This document shows, one piece after another, positions 26,806 through 35,742 of a stretch of 64,000 nucleotides of DNA (positions are counted from its first letter, which is position 1; every line of letters begins with the position of its first letter). The stretch is taken from contig CAYHHI010000010.1 in the NCBI GenBank assembly GCA_964356335.1, forward strand, positions 1 through 64,000, in the 5' to 3' direction. Origin of the DNA: CAYHHI01 sp964356335. Lineage in GTDB: Bacteria; Arandabacterota; Arandabacteria; Arandabacterales; Arandabacteraceae. The notes under the pieces were generated by a model. That model was not told the origin of the DNA. It searched no databases and worked only from the letters and a program-made list of their open reading frames with translations. A program made the translations under genes and the position numbers.

Positions 26806-27915
26806 CTAGTTCGCTCTCATGACGGCGATGAGATCGCCGCGGAACACCATGCCGACCAGGCGACCGTCGCTCGCGACCGGCATACCGGCCATACCGAGTT
26901 CGAGCATGCGCCTCAGGACCACTCGAACGCTCTCCTCTGGACGCGCAACGCAGGCGCTGTCACATGGGGTCATCGAGGCTCCAACCGTTCTTGCCTCCCA
27001 CTGGTCTTCGGGCACAGATGCAAGATGAGCTCGCGATAGCACACCCACAATCCTTCCATCCTGAATGACGGGTTGGACACCAGTATGGCTTGAAAAATAC
27101 GCCGCGGCGGCCTGGAGCGTAATGGAGGGCGCGATGACTGCGAAGCCGGTTCTCATCACATCTTCGATCTTTGGGCCGGCCTGTATCGTCCGGACTCTGA
27201 AGATACTGAAATAGGCCAACCTCTCGAGGAAACTCCCGACAAGCACAAGCCAGAGGAAACTGAGCGTCCCCCAGGCCGCAGAGAGCATCGCTCCAAGGAA
27301 AACGATTCCGAGTCCCACGATTCTGCCTAAGGAGGCGGCGATCAACGTTGACCTGCCGAAATTCCCCGTGACTTTCCAGAGAAGCGCTCTGAGTACTCTT
27401 CCTCCGTCAAGAGGATAACCCGGGACAAGGTTGAAGCAGGCCAGCACCGCATTGGCATAAGTGGCATATTCGACCACCAGTGCCGGGGCAGCCTCAGCAT
27501 AGGATTTCAGGATCACGAATCTCACAAAGCCGAGGACAGCGGCAATCCCGATGCTCGCAAGCGGACCCGCGATGGCCATTTTAAACTCGACGCCCGGCGT
27601 CCTGGGTTCGCTCCCCATGTGAGCCACGCCGCCGAAGATGAAGAGCGTGATCTTACTTATGGTGAGACCGTTTCTCTGGGCAACAAGTGAATGGGCGAGT
27701 TCATGCGCGAGAACCGATGCGAACAGGACCACGGCTCCAATAGCGCTCACAAGCCAGGCGAGCGCCTCGGAAAGATTTGGACCACTCTCAGCAATGAATC
27801 CGGTGCGGAGCCAGTACACGAGAAGCCCGTAGATGATGAGCCAGGTTACATTTATCGAAATCTCAATGGATTTTATCCTGCCGAGCCGCAGGGAGGCCGA
27901 TGGCCATATCCTCAT
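26806..27915 (-). CDS. M50 site-2 protease with CBS pair
   Basis: A 369-aa intramembrane zinc metalloprotease of the SpoIVFB/Rv1735-like type. Membrane helices surround the HELAH zinc motif (near residue 72) and the third ligand in NLVPGYPLDGGRVLRA (near residue 168). The C-terminal ~120 residues are two CBS motifs that usually bind adenine nucleotides and would regulate activity. Site-2 proteases release membrane-bound transcription factors; no anti-sigma factor is nearby, so the substrate is unknown. It converges on tldE with a 10-bp gap and no visible terminator. Confidence 0.9.
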   Translation of the reverse strand: MRIWPSASLRLGRIKSIEISINVTWLIIYGLLVYWLRTGFIAESGPNLSEALAWLVSAIGAVVLFASVLAHELAHSLVAQRNGLTISKITLFIFGGVAHMGSEPRTPGVEFKMAIAGPLASIGIAAVLGFVRFVILKSYAEAAPALVVEYATYANAVLACFNLVPGYPLDGGRVLRALLWKVTGNFGRSTLIAASLGRIVGLGIVFLGAMLSAAWGTLSFLWLVLVGSFLERLAYFSIFRVRTIQAGPKIEDVMRTGFAVIAPSITLQAAAAYFSSHTGVQPVIQDGRIVGVLSRAHLASVPEDQWEARTVGASMTPCDSACVARPEESVRVVLRRMLELGMAGMPVASDGRLVGMVFRGDLIAVMRAN

Positions 27916-27947
27916 CAGTTTCCTGACTCCTCAGCGTCCGTGAATTC

Positions 27948-28475
27948 TCAATCCACCAGAACCAGCCCGAAATAGTCGCCTTTCTCTTTTCGCGACCTCA
28001 CAACCTCAATACTCAAGCCGTTGGCGCGCGCTGTGGCATACACGTCAATTCCGCAGGCCTCCATTGAAGGCCGAGCAAGATAGGGATGTAAGCAGCGTGC
28101 ATCGATGTTGCACCTGTCACACAGATGACAGGGTCCGGATCCGAGACCCAGCGCTTTGTAATAGCCTGCAAGGAATACCATTCTTTCGAGGCGCGGGATC
28201 ATCTCGTTTATGATATCATTGTCATGACAGTGAAGCAGAATCGCTTGCTTGTAGCAGGCCACTACCGCAGCAGTCTCCTTGGGCGCAGGAGTGAATGGCG
28301 GACAGGTAAGCCGCTTGCAGTAGCCCCCGCATCCAAACTGACACTTCATCCTCACCCAGGCTTCGCACCTCACGGTTGAAGCACTTATGACCTTTGCATC
28401 ATGCGCACCGTTCTTCAAGGCAAATTCAAGAAAGGAAGAAAGGCTGCCATGCGCTCTTGGGGTCTTGGCCTTCAT
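27948..28475 (-). CDS. DUF2284 metal-binding protein
   Basis: A 175-aa Cys-rich protein of the DUF2284 family. Cys clusters CQFGCGGYCKRLTCPPF and GPCHLCDRCNIDARCLHP could hold Fe-S clusters or zinc. Members are common in anaerobes and are often called predicted metal-binding proteins; no biochemical role is settled. It is followed 32 bp later by the M50 protease in the same direction, so the two may be co-transcribed. Confidence 0.85.
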   Translation of the reverse strand: MKAKTPRAHGSLSSFLEFALKNGAHDAKVISASTVRCEAWVRMKCQFGCGGYCKRLTCPPFTPAPKETAAVVACYKQAILLHCHDNDIINEMIPRLERMVFLAGYYKALGLGSGPCHLCDRCNIDARCLHPYLARPSMEACGIDVYATARANGLSIEVVRSRKEKGDYFGLVLVD

Positions 28476-28597
28476 ATGCAGTTGCTACCTCCTCACGAAC
28501 CTGCAATCCTGAAACGGATGCGGCCTGTAACCTCGATTCCGGGTTCAAGACCACCGGGTATCACGAAGGTCAGTCTTCTCGCCAGGCGGCCGCTCGA

Positions 28598-29209
28598 TCA
28601 CATAACCTTGCTCTCTATGTCCCTGCTGCCCGGCTTGGTGAGCGGCACACCGGCGGCACACAGGGGACAAGCCTTCGGATCATAGTTCTCTATCTCGGCT
28701 CTCACAAGATAGGCAAATGGCACGCCAAACTTCACACCGGCGCCACGGTTCACAATGGCGCCGATCCCGACAATATTCCCACCCTGGGACGCAACGACTC
28801 TTATCACTTCATTCGTGGACCGGCCAGTTGTGACAACGTCCTCCACAATCAGCACTCTCTCCCGAGTCTGAATCCCGAACCCGCGCCTCAATGTCATGGT
28901 TCCCGCTGCCCGCTCGACAAAGATGGACCGTGCGCCGAGGGCGCGTGCCGCTTCATGCCCGATGATGATGCCCCCAAGCGCCGGGCTCACAACGACCTCG
29001 ACAATGCCGCTGCCTATGCTTTCCTCGACCAGTCGCCCGAGGTTCCGACCGACGGCCTCCGCCCTATGAGGAGCCTCAAGCAGAAGAGCACACTGGATGT
29101 ACTTCTCACTGTGAAGCCCTGATGAGAGAACAAAGTGGCCGCTGAGGAGGGCGCTGCTTTCTTTCATCAGGTTCAAAACGCCTTGAGCACCCCGAGCTTC
29201 CTCAAGCAT
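28598..29209 (-). CDS. pyrE: orotate phosphoribosyltransferase
   Basis: A 203-aa type I phosphoribosyltransferase that joins orotate and PRPP to make OMP. The PRPP loop reads VLIVEDVVTTGRSTNEVI and the N-terminal substrate segment reads GHFVLSSGLHSEKYIQ. Last gene of the pyr operon, 3 nt after pyrF. Its product is the substrate of PyrF. The longer ~200-aa length with an N-terminal helix is the form found in thermophiles and many anaerobes. Confidence 0.95.
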   Translation of the reverse strand: MLEEARGAQGVLNLMKESSALLSGHFVLSSGLHSEKYIQCALLLEAPHRAEAVGRNLGRLVEESIGSGIVEVVVSPALGGIIIGHEAARALGARSIFVERAAGTMTLRRGFGIQTRERVLIVEDVVTTGRSTNEVIRVVASQGGNIVGIGAIVNRGAGVKFGVPFAYLVRAEIENYDPKACPLCAAGVPLTKPGSRDIESKVM

Positions 29210-29212
29210 CCT

Positions 29213-29959
29213 TCACCTCCAAGCGTCACCAATCTCGGCCTGAATCCTACGTAGCGTCTCGCCTGGATCTCTTGACGCGGTGACACTTCTCCCGACGACG
29301 ACAAAGTCAGCTCCATCTCTTGCCGCCTGCACAGGCGTACCGGTTCTCGCCTGATCATCTTTGCCCTGCTCACCAAGCCTTATTCCAGGGACCACCGTGA
29401 GAAGGCTGTCGCCATAAGCATGCTTTACGCGGCTCACCTCCAGCGGCGAGCAAACCACCCCGTCAACACCGGCTCCCGCCGCATCCCGGGCATAATCCAG
29501 GACTCTTGCAAGCGTATCACTGCTCCCTGCGAGACTCGTGAGCACCGTCACTCCGATTATCCTGGGTCTTGTCACACCGTCTGTTCCTGTCGGGAGACCA
29601 GCGGCGGAATTGACCGCAGAATGACGTGGAGCAGTGTGGTGAAGGCTCGCGCCCTTGAGCGCTGCCCGTATCATCTCGGTTCCGCCCGCACAATGCACCG
29701 TGAGCATGCTCACACCCATGGCAGCTGCGCCTTCCACCGCACCCATCACCGTGTTCGGTATGTCATGATACTTCAAATCAAGAAAGACCTCTCTGCCTTG
29801 GGCTCTCACCATCTCGACCGCCTTGGGGCCGCACGCCGTGAAAAGTATTGAACCAACCTTGTAAATCCCCACCTGCTCCCTGGTTGTCTCAACAATGCCC
29901 CGAGCCTCATCAAGACGATTGCAGTCAAGGGCGATTATTACCTTTGTCTTAGCTGCCAT
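29213..29959 (-). CDS. pyrF: orotidine 5'-phosphate decarboxylase
   Basis: TIM-barrel enzyme of 248 aa that decarboxylates OMP to UMP. It has the N-terminal IIALDCNRLDEARG and the catalytic FLDLKYHDIPNTV (the DxKxxD array), with the phosphate-binding FVVVGRSVTASRDP near the C-terminus. The ATG at 29959 fits family N-termini; 11 more codons are open upstream. A stretch from about residue 107 to 128 (TAPRHSAVNSAAGLPTGTDG) is an insertion relative to compact family members. Confidence 0.94.
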   Translation of the reverse strand: MAAKTKVIIALDCNRLDEARGIVETTREQVGIYKVGSILFTACGPKAVEMVRAQGREVFLDLKYHDIPNTVMGAVEGAAAMGVSMLTVHCAGGTEMIRAALKGASLHHTAPRHSAVNSAAGLPTGTDGVTRPRIIGVTVLTSLAGSSDTLARVLDYARDAAGAGVDGVVCSPLEVSRVKHAYGDSLLTVVPGIRLGEQGKDDQARTGTPVQAARDGADFVVVGRSVTASRDPGETLRRIQAEIGDAWR

Positions 29960-30046
29960 CCAGAACCCCCAACGTTTCCCGAACTCTCGCAATCATGAAT
30001 CCGGCGTGGCTGTCACCCACCAACCCTACCCGAACTCAATTTGAAC

Positions 30047-30988
30047 TCACACCGCCCTTTGACCTTCGCAGCCCGTCCTGGCCTTGCCTCTGAAATCACC
30101 GATCTTGCCATAGCCCTTGCTTTCCATGAACGCCTTCAAGCCGGCAACGATCTTTGACGGTGCGCCGAGATCCCTCAGGATGACGCTCCCCATCTCAAAT
30201 GCACTTGCGCCGGCCAGCATATATTCGATTGCGTCTTCGGGCTCTTCGATTCCGCCAGCCGCGATCACCGGTACTTTCACGGCGTCCGCGACCGTCCACA
30301 CCAGGAGCACCGACATCGGCCTTATCGCTCTCCCGCTGTAACCACCCCAGATGCCACCAAGAACAGGCCGCTCGCCATCTATGTCTATCACCATCCCCGG
30401 GTAAGTGTTGGCAACGATAAGGGCATCTGCACCACCTTCGCAGGCTGCAGTGGCAACGTCTTCGATGCCTGCGACCAGAGGCGGGAGCTTGGGTATGACC
30501 GGAAGATCCGTTTCGGACCGTACCGCCCGTAACACGTCTCGCGCTGCATTAGGATCCCGTCCGAAGGCGATGCCTCCTCCTGCAATGTTTGGGCAAGAAA
30601 TGTTTACCTCGATAGCATCTATCCCTTTGTGGCCGCCGAGGAGCCCGGCCAGCCGCCTGAACTCATCGACCGCCCGCCCGCCGATACTGACCAGGAGTCT
30701 GCAAGGGAGGTGAATCTCGGGAAGCTTCTCCCGCAAGAAAGCCGCGCAGCCCACATTCTCAAGGCCTATCGAATTCACAATCCCACATGCTACATCAACG
30801 ATTCTCGGACCAGGATTACCCTCTCTGGGCTCGAGCGTTATCGTTTTGGTCACCAGCGCTCCGAAAGCGCTGTAATCGATGAGATCACCATGTTCGACAC
30901 CGTACCCGAAGAGTCCTGACGACCCTATAAGCGGAGTCTCGAGCATGAGACTTCCCAGACGAACCTCGAGGTTAGGCATTTGACCCAT
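30047..30988 (-). CDS. pyrD: dihydroorotate dehydrogenase class 1B, catalytic subunit
   Basis: A 313-aa FMN enzyme that oxidises dihydroorotate to orotate and passes electrons to PyrK. EVNISCPN supplies the catalytic Cys (near residue 131) of class 1 enzymes, and PVIAAGGIEEPEDAIEYMLA and the phosphate-gripping segment are typical. The start at 30988 (MGQMPNLEVRLG) is a choice; ATG at 30979 is equally possible. The class 1B type, with pyrK just upstream, fits an NAD-dependent anaerobic pyrimidine pathway. Confidence 0.94.
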   Translation of the reverse strand: MGQMPNLEVRLGSLMLETPLIGSSGLFGYGVEHGDLIDYSAFGALVTKTITLEPREGNPGPRIVDVACGIVNSIGLENVGCAAFLREKLPEIHLPCRLLVSIGGRAVDEFRRLAGLLGGHKGIDAIEVNISCPNIAGGGIAFGRDPNAARDVLRAVRSETDLPVIPKLPPLVAGIEDVATAACEGGADALIVANTYPGMVIDIDGERPVLGGIWGGYSGRAIRPMSVLLVWTVADAVKVPVIAAGGIEEPEDAIEYMLAGASAFEMGSVILRDLGAPSKIVAGLKAFMESKGYGKIGDFRGKARTGCEGQRAV

Positions 30989-31046
30989 ATTTCTCAGCCC
31001 ATCACGCGGCAAGCCGCCGAACTTACAATCCCGTTCCGCAAACCGT

Positions 31047-31859
31047 TCACGACATCCATCGTTCCCAGTCTATCATCGTAGCGTCAAGGACGGGACCATC
31101 TTTACAGACATGTATATATCCGCCGTCCATACCAGGCACGGCGCACGAGAGGCAAGCCCCCAGTCCGCACGCCATCATTTCCTCGACGCTGACATCACAA
31201 GATATGCCGGTCCCTTGACAGACGGCGTTGACACGCGCAAGCATCTCCTTCGGCCCACACGCAATAACCTGAACGCGATTGCGCTCGGCAGAGGTCTCCC
31301 CCAAAGCCTTGACGAGGCCATCCACAACTGTTCCCTTGGTTCCTTTTGACCCGTCCTCAGTGTATGACCTCATATCAACACCCTCTGCAACGAGCCCAAC
31401 CGGCACCAGAAGCTCCTGATTGGTTCTGGCACCGATCACGAGAGTCACCATTTCAAGAGCGCCAACGTATTTCTTACAATAGAAAGCGACAGGTGGAAGG
31501 CCCGCCCCCCCAGCGAGAGCGATGGTGTGCGTGAGATTCGCCTTCAGAGTGAATCCGTTCCCGAGGGGACCCAGGACATCATACTCGCCCTCCGTCATCC
31601 TCGACATCAGGGAGGTCGCCCTGCCCACCACCTTGTAGACGATTTCGACAATTGAATCACCATCCGACGAATAGATCGAGAACGGCCGCCTGAGATAAGG
31701 CCAGTCCGCCACGAGACCCTTCAGGAGCATGAATTGGCCGGGCACGCAGGCCTCTGCAATCCGTGGCGCTTCAAGTCTCAAGAGGTAGAAACCATCTCTC
31801 AGGAGTTCATTGTCGAGGATTCTGGATCGCGAAGAAGATATGCGTGAAGAAGATATCAT
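31047..31859 (-). CDS. pyrK: dihydroorotate dehydrogenase electron-transfer subunit
   Basis: A 270-aa FAD and [2Fe-2S] protein that links PyrD to NAD. The flavin-binding motif is RRPFSIYSSDG, the NAD-binding segment is IALAGGAGLPPVAFYCKK, and four Cys for the Fe-S cluster are in EEMMACGLGACLSCAV and IHVCKDGPV. Its ATG overlaps the stop of the TPR lipoprotein gene (ATGA), so it is coupled to an unrelated upstream gene inside the pyr operon. Confidence 0.94.
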   Translation of the reverse strand: MISSSRISSSRSRILDNELLRDGFYLLRLEAPRIAEACVPGQFMLLKGLVADWPYLRRPFSIYSSDGDSIVEIVYKVVGRATSLMSRMTEGEYDVLGPLGNGFTLKANLTHTIALAGGAGLPPVAFYCKKYVGALEMVTLVIGARTNQELLVPVGLVAEGVDMRSYTEDGSKGTKGTVVDGLVKALGETSAERNRVQVIACGPKEMLARVNAVCQGTGISCDVSVEEMMACGLGACLSCAVPGMDGGYIHVCKDGPVLDATMIDWERWMS

Positions 31860-33655
31860 TGGTCGCCCCGGCCGGATCCAGGTGAACCAGCAGTGTCCCG
31901 GGGGGACCCCGTAGTGTCTCCACGTGCCCGGGTCGGGGTGGTCTCCTGGGGAGATCTTGTCGTGTCCCAGGGCGCCCCAGTGGTGTCCCAGGGTGAACGC
32001 AAGACATCACGACTTTCACCCAGAGTATCACCTGATGCACCTGTCGAATCGGGAGGCTCGACAGTACGACTGACACCGAGGCTTTCCTGCGGAGCCGGTC
32101 TACGATGAGGGGGCCTTCGACTGAGAGTTGTGTCTTGGCCGGGCACTGATGTCGGTGGCGCCGGCAGTGATCCTTCCTGACTTCCGATTGGTGCCACACC
32201 GGGCGCCATCTGCCTACCCGATACAGTATCCGGAACCGCAAGCGTCTCGGCAGGTGCGACGGGCAAATCAACGGGCGGAAGAGCGAGCCGGGCGCGCGCC
32301 ATATTGGCATAGACCGTGTTCGGAAACGAATCTATCACTGTCCAGTAGTACCGCCTGGCGAGCGTATCTCCATCTGCCTCGAGCAGAGATCCGAGTCGAA
32401 GCATAGAGCGCGCAGTAAACGGATTCATGGGCAAGCTATCGCTCAAGACCCGCAGCTGCTCTTCGGCTTTGGTGGCCAGTCCCAAATCCATAAGGTAGGC
32501 CTCTGCCAACAGAAACCTGTTCATGGCCTGGCTGTTCACGGCCTGCGCCGTTGAGTCCGAGAGCGCCTGTTCGTACTTGGTCACGGCCTTGAGGGCGGTC
32601 GCCCGTGTGGAAGCGAGTTTGCCGAACTCCGAGGATGCCTTCGCAGCCTCATCATATGACGTCACAGCCTTCGCGAAATCGCCTACCTCCTTCTCATAGA
32701 CGAGACCGATTCGGTACGCGGCCTCGCCTCCAAGAGTTGTCTTTGCGAGGCTATCGGCCGCACTCAGCGCCACGATCGCTCCCTCAAAATCGCCCTTGCC
32801 ATCCAGAGTGATCGCAGTCTCAATATCTGCCCTGGCTCTTATGCTATCCACGAAGGCCTTCCCGGAAAGCCGCTTGAAGATCTCGAGGGCCTTATCACGC
32901 TGGTCGAGTTTCCTGTAAGCTCTTCCCAACTTCATTGCTGCCATCGCCCCTGTCAGATCATCCTTCTTGGCAAGAGGCTCAAGAACGGCCAGTGCCTCAC
33001 CCTGCCTGTCCATCTTTATGAGGCATTCCCCGAGAGCGAGCGTCACATCAGCAATCTTCTGCCCGTTCGGGAATTGCCTGACATATGTCTGAAAATAGCC
33101 AGTGGCCTTTTCGCAGTCCGAGTTCTTCTGGCAGATCCTGCCCGATAGAAAAATCACGCGCTCCTGCCACTTCTTCTTTCTTATCTCACCTGACACACCC
33201 TCAAGCGAAATCAAAGCTTCGTGCGCCGAGCCATCGAGGACCTGAGTGTATGCCTTCATGTATCTTGCCTCGTCGGCCAACTCACTGGAGGGATAGAATT
33301 TGAGAAGCTCCTCGTATTTTCTCGTGGCATTGGCGTACTCGCCCTTCAGGACGAAGCAGTTGCCCATGAGCACAAGAGCATCGTCCACCAACTTGCTCTT
33401 TGAGTAAAGCAGGAGGATCTTGCCACACCGTTTCGTGCACGACTCGATGTTCCTCAGATTGTCGCCTGTGGGCTTCTGCTGCGCGTATGGATCCCAGAAC
33501 TCGGCGTAAACAGTTTTCGATGTCGCCTTCTCATACTCCTGCTGGGCCATCCAGTAGATGTTGAAATAAGCACACGAGCCCAGAAGAGCCGCCACGACAG
33601 CAGCACTGCACAATCCAAGTCGGCCGAGCCGGCTTCCCCCGCGCTTCTTCGTCAA
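31856..33655 (-). CDS. TPR lipoprotein with Asp/Thr/Pro-rich C-terminal tail
   Basis: A 599-aa outer-envelope lipoprotein. From the TTG at 33655 (AGGAG 8 nt upstream) it begins MTKKRGGSRLGRLGLC and has the lipobox LLGSC. About ten TPR-like helical repeats follow (residues ~70-460), resembling BamD/YbgF-type proteins. The last ~110 residues are low-complexity, with repeated DTT-containing units (SPWDTTGAPWDTTRSPQETT, GDTTGSPRDTAG). It overlaps the LUD gene by 4 nt (TTGA) and pyrK by 4 nt (ATGA), so it sits fully inside the pyr operon. Its role is unknown; scaffold or peptidoglycan-periphery functions are typical of such proteins. Confidence 0.82.
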   Translation of the reverse strand: MTKKRGGSRLGRLGLCSAAVVAALLGSCAYFNIYWMAQQEYEKATSKTVYAEFWDPYAQQKPTGDNLRNIESCTKRCGKILLLYSKSKLVDDALVLMGNCFVLKGEYANATRKYEELLKFYPSSELADEARYMKAYTQVLDGSAHEALISLEGVSGEIRKKKWQERVIFLSGRICQKNSDCEKATGYFQTYVRQFPNGQKIADVTLALGECLIKMDRQGEALAVLEPLAKKDDLTGAMAAMKLGRAYRKLDQRDKALEIFKRLSGKAFVDSIRARADIETAITLDGKGDFEGAIVALSAADSLAKTTLGGEAAYRIGLVYEKEVGDFAKAVTSYDEAAKASSEFGKLASTRATALKAVTKYEQALSDSTAQAVNSQAMNRFLLAEAYLMDLGLATKAEEQLRVLSDSLPMNPFTARSMLRLGSLLEADGDTLARRYYWTVIDSFPNTVYANMARARLALPPVDLPVAPAETLAVPDTVSGRQMAPGVAPIGSQEGSLPAPPTSVPGQDTTLSRRPPHRRPAPQESLGVSRTVEPPDSTGASGDTLGESRDVLRSPWDTTGAPWDTTRSPQETTPTRARGDTTGSPRDTAGSPGSGRGDQ

Positions 33656-34305
33656 AATCCAAGCTCCTGATTGACCAGAATAACCGTCATTCTTCCCGGC
33701 GTTCGCTGCTTCTCTATGATCAGGGTGAGATTGCAGATCCTGTCGGGTGAAGCACAATCGCTGCATTCGCCTGTCTTCGCGCACGGCGTCGCTGCGCCGA
33801 ACCGCCTGGCATTCATGGGCGCGGCGACATTCTTGATGCGCTCGACAGCGGCAGCGACGTCCCTGACGATCTTGTTCCTGCCCGCAACGATAATCACCTT
33901 CCCGGGGCCGAATGAGAAACCTGCGAGCCTGTTGCCGAGGCCGTCAATGTTGACGATCTTCCCATCTTCGGTGATGGCGTTCGAGCCCGCAATGAAATAT
34001 TCCGCCTGCGTACCACCCCTCCTTGCCTTGAGCGCTGCTTCCTTGCTGAGCCCGGCGTCATATTGATCGATCAGCCTGTAGGCTCCGCTCCGCAAGGCCT
34101 CGAGAAGCCCGATCTCGACCATGGTTCTCGAGCCACCGAGCCCGACACTTGCCCGCTTCCGTATCAAAGTCAGGGCTTTCTGACGCGCCTCCTCAGCCGT
34201 TTCAGCGATAATGACTTTGATGCCATTCCCGCTGAGCGCCCGGCTCACTTTCTTCATCTTGACCCGCCAGTACCAGTCTCTCTCATTCATGTGCGTCTTT
34301 CTCAT
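33652..34305 (-). CDS. LUD-domain protein (lactate-utilisation LutC/YkgG family)
   Basis: A 217-aa member of the LUD (DUF162) family: RKRASVGLGGSRTMVEIGLL and GTQAEYFIAGSNAITEDG are the hallmark segments, and a Cys-rich stretch (CAKTGECSDCASPDRIC) near residue 180 is seen in the stand-alone anaerobe type. LUD proteins support oxidation of L-lactate together with Fe-S partners; no lutA or lutB is here. It lies between pyrC and the TPR lipoprotein gene. The ATG at 34305 has GGGGGATCTGA upstream. Confidence 0.85.
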   Translation of the reverse strand: MRKTHMNERDWYWRVKMKKVSRALSGNGIKVIIAETAEEARQKALTLIRKRASVGLGGSRTMVEIGLLEALRSGAYRLIDQYDAGLSKEAALKARRGGTQAEYFIAGSNAITEDGKIVNIDGLGNRLAGFSFGPGKVIIVAGRNKIVRDVAAAVERIKNVAAPMNARRFGAATPCAKTGECSDCASPDRICNLTLIIEKQRTPGRMTVILVNQELGF

Positions 34306-34452
34306 TCAGATCCCCCGTCGCTTCTCTCATATCTCCCATGTTTTCTCCCCGGCCCAACCTCCACCCCTCATTCTCCGGCCATCTCGCCCCTTCTGCGCCC
34401 CGTCTTCTCGCCCACCCTGCCATCCACCCATCCCCACCATCTTATCATCCCA
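34306..34452. other. pyrimidine-rich linker with a possible G4 motif
   Basis: Gene-free spacer between pyrC and the LUD gene, nearly all C/T on the plus strand, so the operon transcript is G/A-rich here. At 34411-34435 four G-runs (minus strand) with loops of 2, 9 and 1 nt give a loose G-quadruplex motif. No terminator was seen. Confidence 0.45.
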
Positions 34453-35742
34453 CTATACAATCATCTCCCCGTCTCGCATAAGGATTCTGCCGCCTATTAT
34501 GACAGTAACCGCCTTTCCCTTTAGGTGCCAGCCCGAAAATGGCGTGTTGTGCGACTTGGAGAGGAACCGGGTTTCGTCAACCACCCATTCCTTATCAGGA
34601 TCAAGGAGGCTCACGTCTGCCGGCGAACCCTCTTTGAGTGTCCCCGAGGGAAGCCCGAGGATTCCGGCCGGGTTGGTGCTCATCAACTTTATCACATCGA
34701 CAAGCGTGATTATCCGCTGGTGATAAAGCCCGGTGAGCGTGAGCCCGAGCGATGTCTCAAGTCCTATTATGCCGAAGGGAGCAAGATCGAACTCCTGGTC
34801 TTTCTCTTCGATAGCGTGCGGGGCATGATCGGAAGCGATGGCATCAACCAGCCCGGCCCTCAAGGCATGCCTGAGAGCACTGACATCTTTCTCAGCCCTG
34901 AGAGGCGGTTTCATCTTGGTGTTCGTATCGTAGGTCTTCACCGCTTCATCGGTAAGCGTGAAGTGGTGAGGCGTCACCTCACATGTGACATTGACACCGA
35001 GCTTCTTTGCCTCGCATATCAATTGAAGGCTGCGCGCGGTTGAGACATGGGCGATGTGAAGCCGCGCGGAAGTAAGCCGTGCAAGCGATATGTCCCGTGC
35101 GACTGCGACCTCCTCACTCTCATTGGGTATTCCCTTGAGTCCGAGAAGCGTCGAAACCCTGCCCTCGTTCATGACGCCGCCGCGAGCGAGCGCCAGGTCC
35201 TCGCTGTGCGATATCAAGGGTTTCCCAAACATGCTCGTATACTCGAGGGCTCTCCTCATAAGAGACGAGTCGCCTACGGGCATTCCATCATCGGATACGC
35301 CGACGGCGCCAACCCTGAGCGCAGAACCGATCTCCGCAAGCAACTCGCCCTTGAGGCCTTGGGTCACGGCGGCGACAGGATAGACTCTCGCGAGATTCGC
35401 CTCGCGGGCCCTGGAGAGCACAAACTCCACGCCCTCCTCGCCTTCGATTGGCGGGTCGGTGTTGGGCATGCATGCAACAGAGGTGAAGCCTCCGGCCACA
35501 GCAGCTCGTCCACCTGTCTCGATCGTCTCCTCATCTTCTCTTCCGGGCTCGCGCAGATGCACATGCATGTCGATGAGACCCGGACATACGACAAGCCCCT
35601 TGGCCTCGATAAGGGTCGCATCGCTTGCCCCAAGCGACTCTCCGACCTCGGCGACTTTCCCGCCGTCGAGTAAGACATCCAAGACACCATCAATGTCCTG
35701 GGAAGGATCTATGACTCTTCCACCTTTAATGAGAGTCTTCAC
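34453..35742 (-). CDS. pyrC: dihydroorotase
   Basis: A 429-aa class I amidohydrolase that closes carbamoyl-aspartate to dihydroorotate. Metal ligands are visible in VVCPGLIDMHVHLREPGRED, then HSEDLALA, IAHVSTA and SDHAPHA. The start is GTG at 35742 with GGAGGAG 9 nt upstream, and it overlaps pyrB by 17 nt. The carboxylated Lys of other class I enzymes is not obvious from inspection. Third gene after pyrR and pyrB. Confidence 0.95.
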   Translation of the reverse strand: MKTLIKGGRVIDPSQDIDGVLDVLLDGGKVAEVGESLGASDATLIEAKGLVVCPGLIDMHVHLREPGREDEETIETGGRAAVAGGFTSVACMPNTDPPIEGEEGVEFVLSRAREANLARVYPVAAVTQGLKGELLAEIGSALRVGAVGVSDDGMPVGDSSLMRRALEYTSMFGKPLISHSEDLALARGGVMNEGRVSTLLGLKGIPNESEEVAVARDISLARLTSARLHIAHVSTARSLQLICEAKKLGVNVTCEVTPHHFTLTDEAVKTYDTNTKMKPPLRAEKDVSALRHALRAGLVDAIASDHAPHAIEEKDQEFDLAPFGIIGLETSLGLTLTGLYHQRIITLVDVIKLMSTNPAGILGLPSGTLKEGSPADVSLLDPDKEWVVDETRFLSKSHNTPFSGWHLKGKAVTVIIGGRILMRDGEMIV

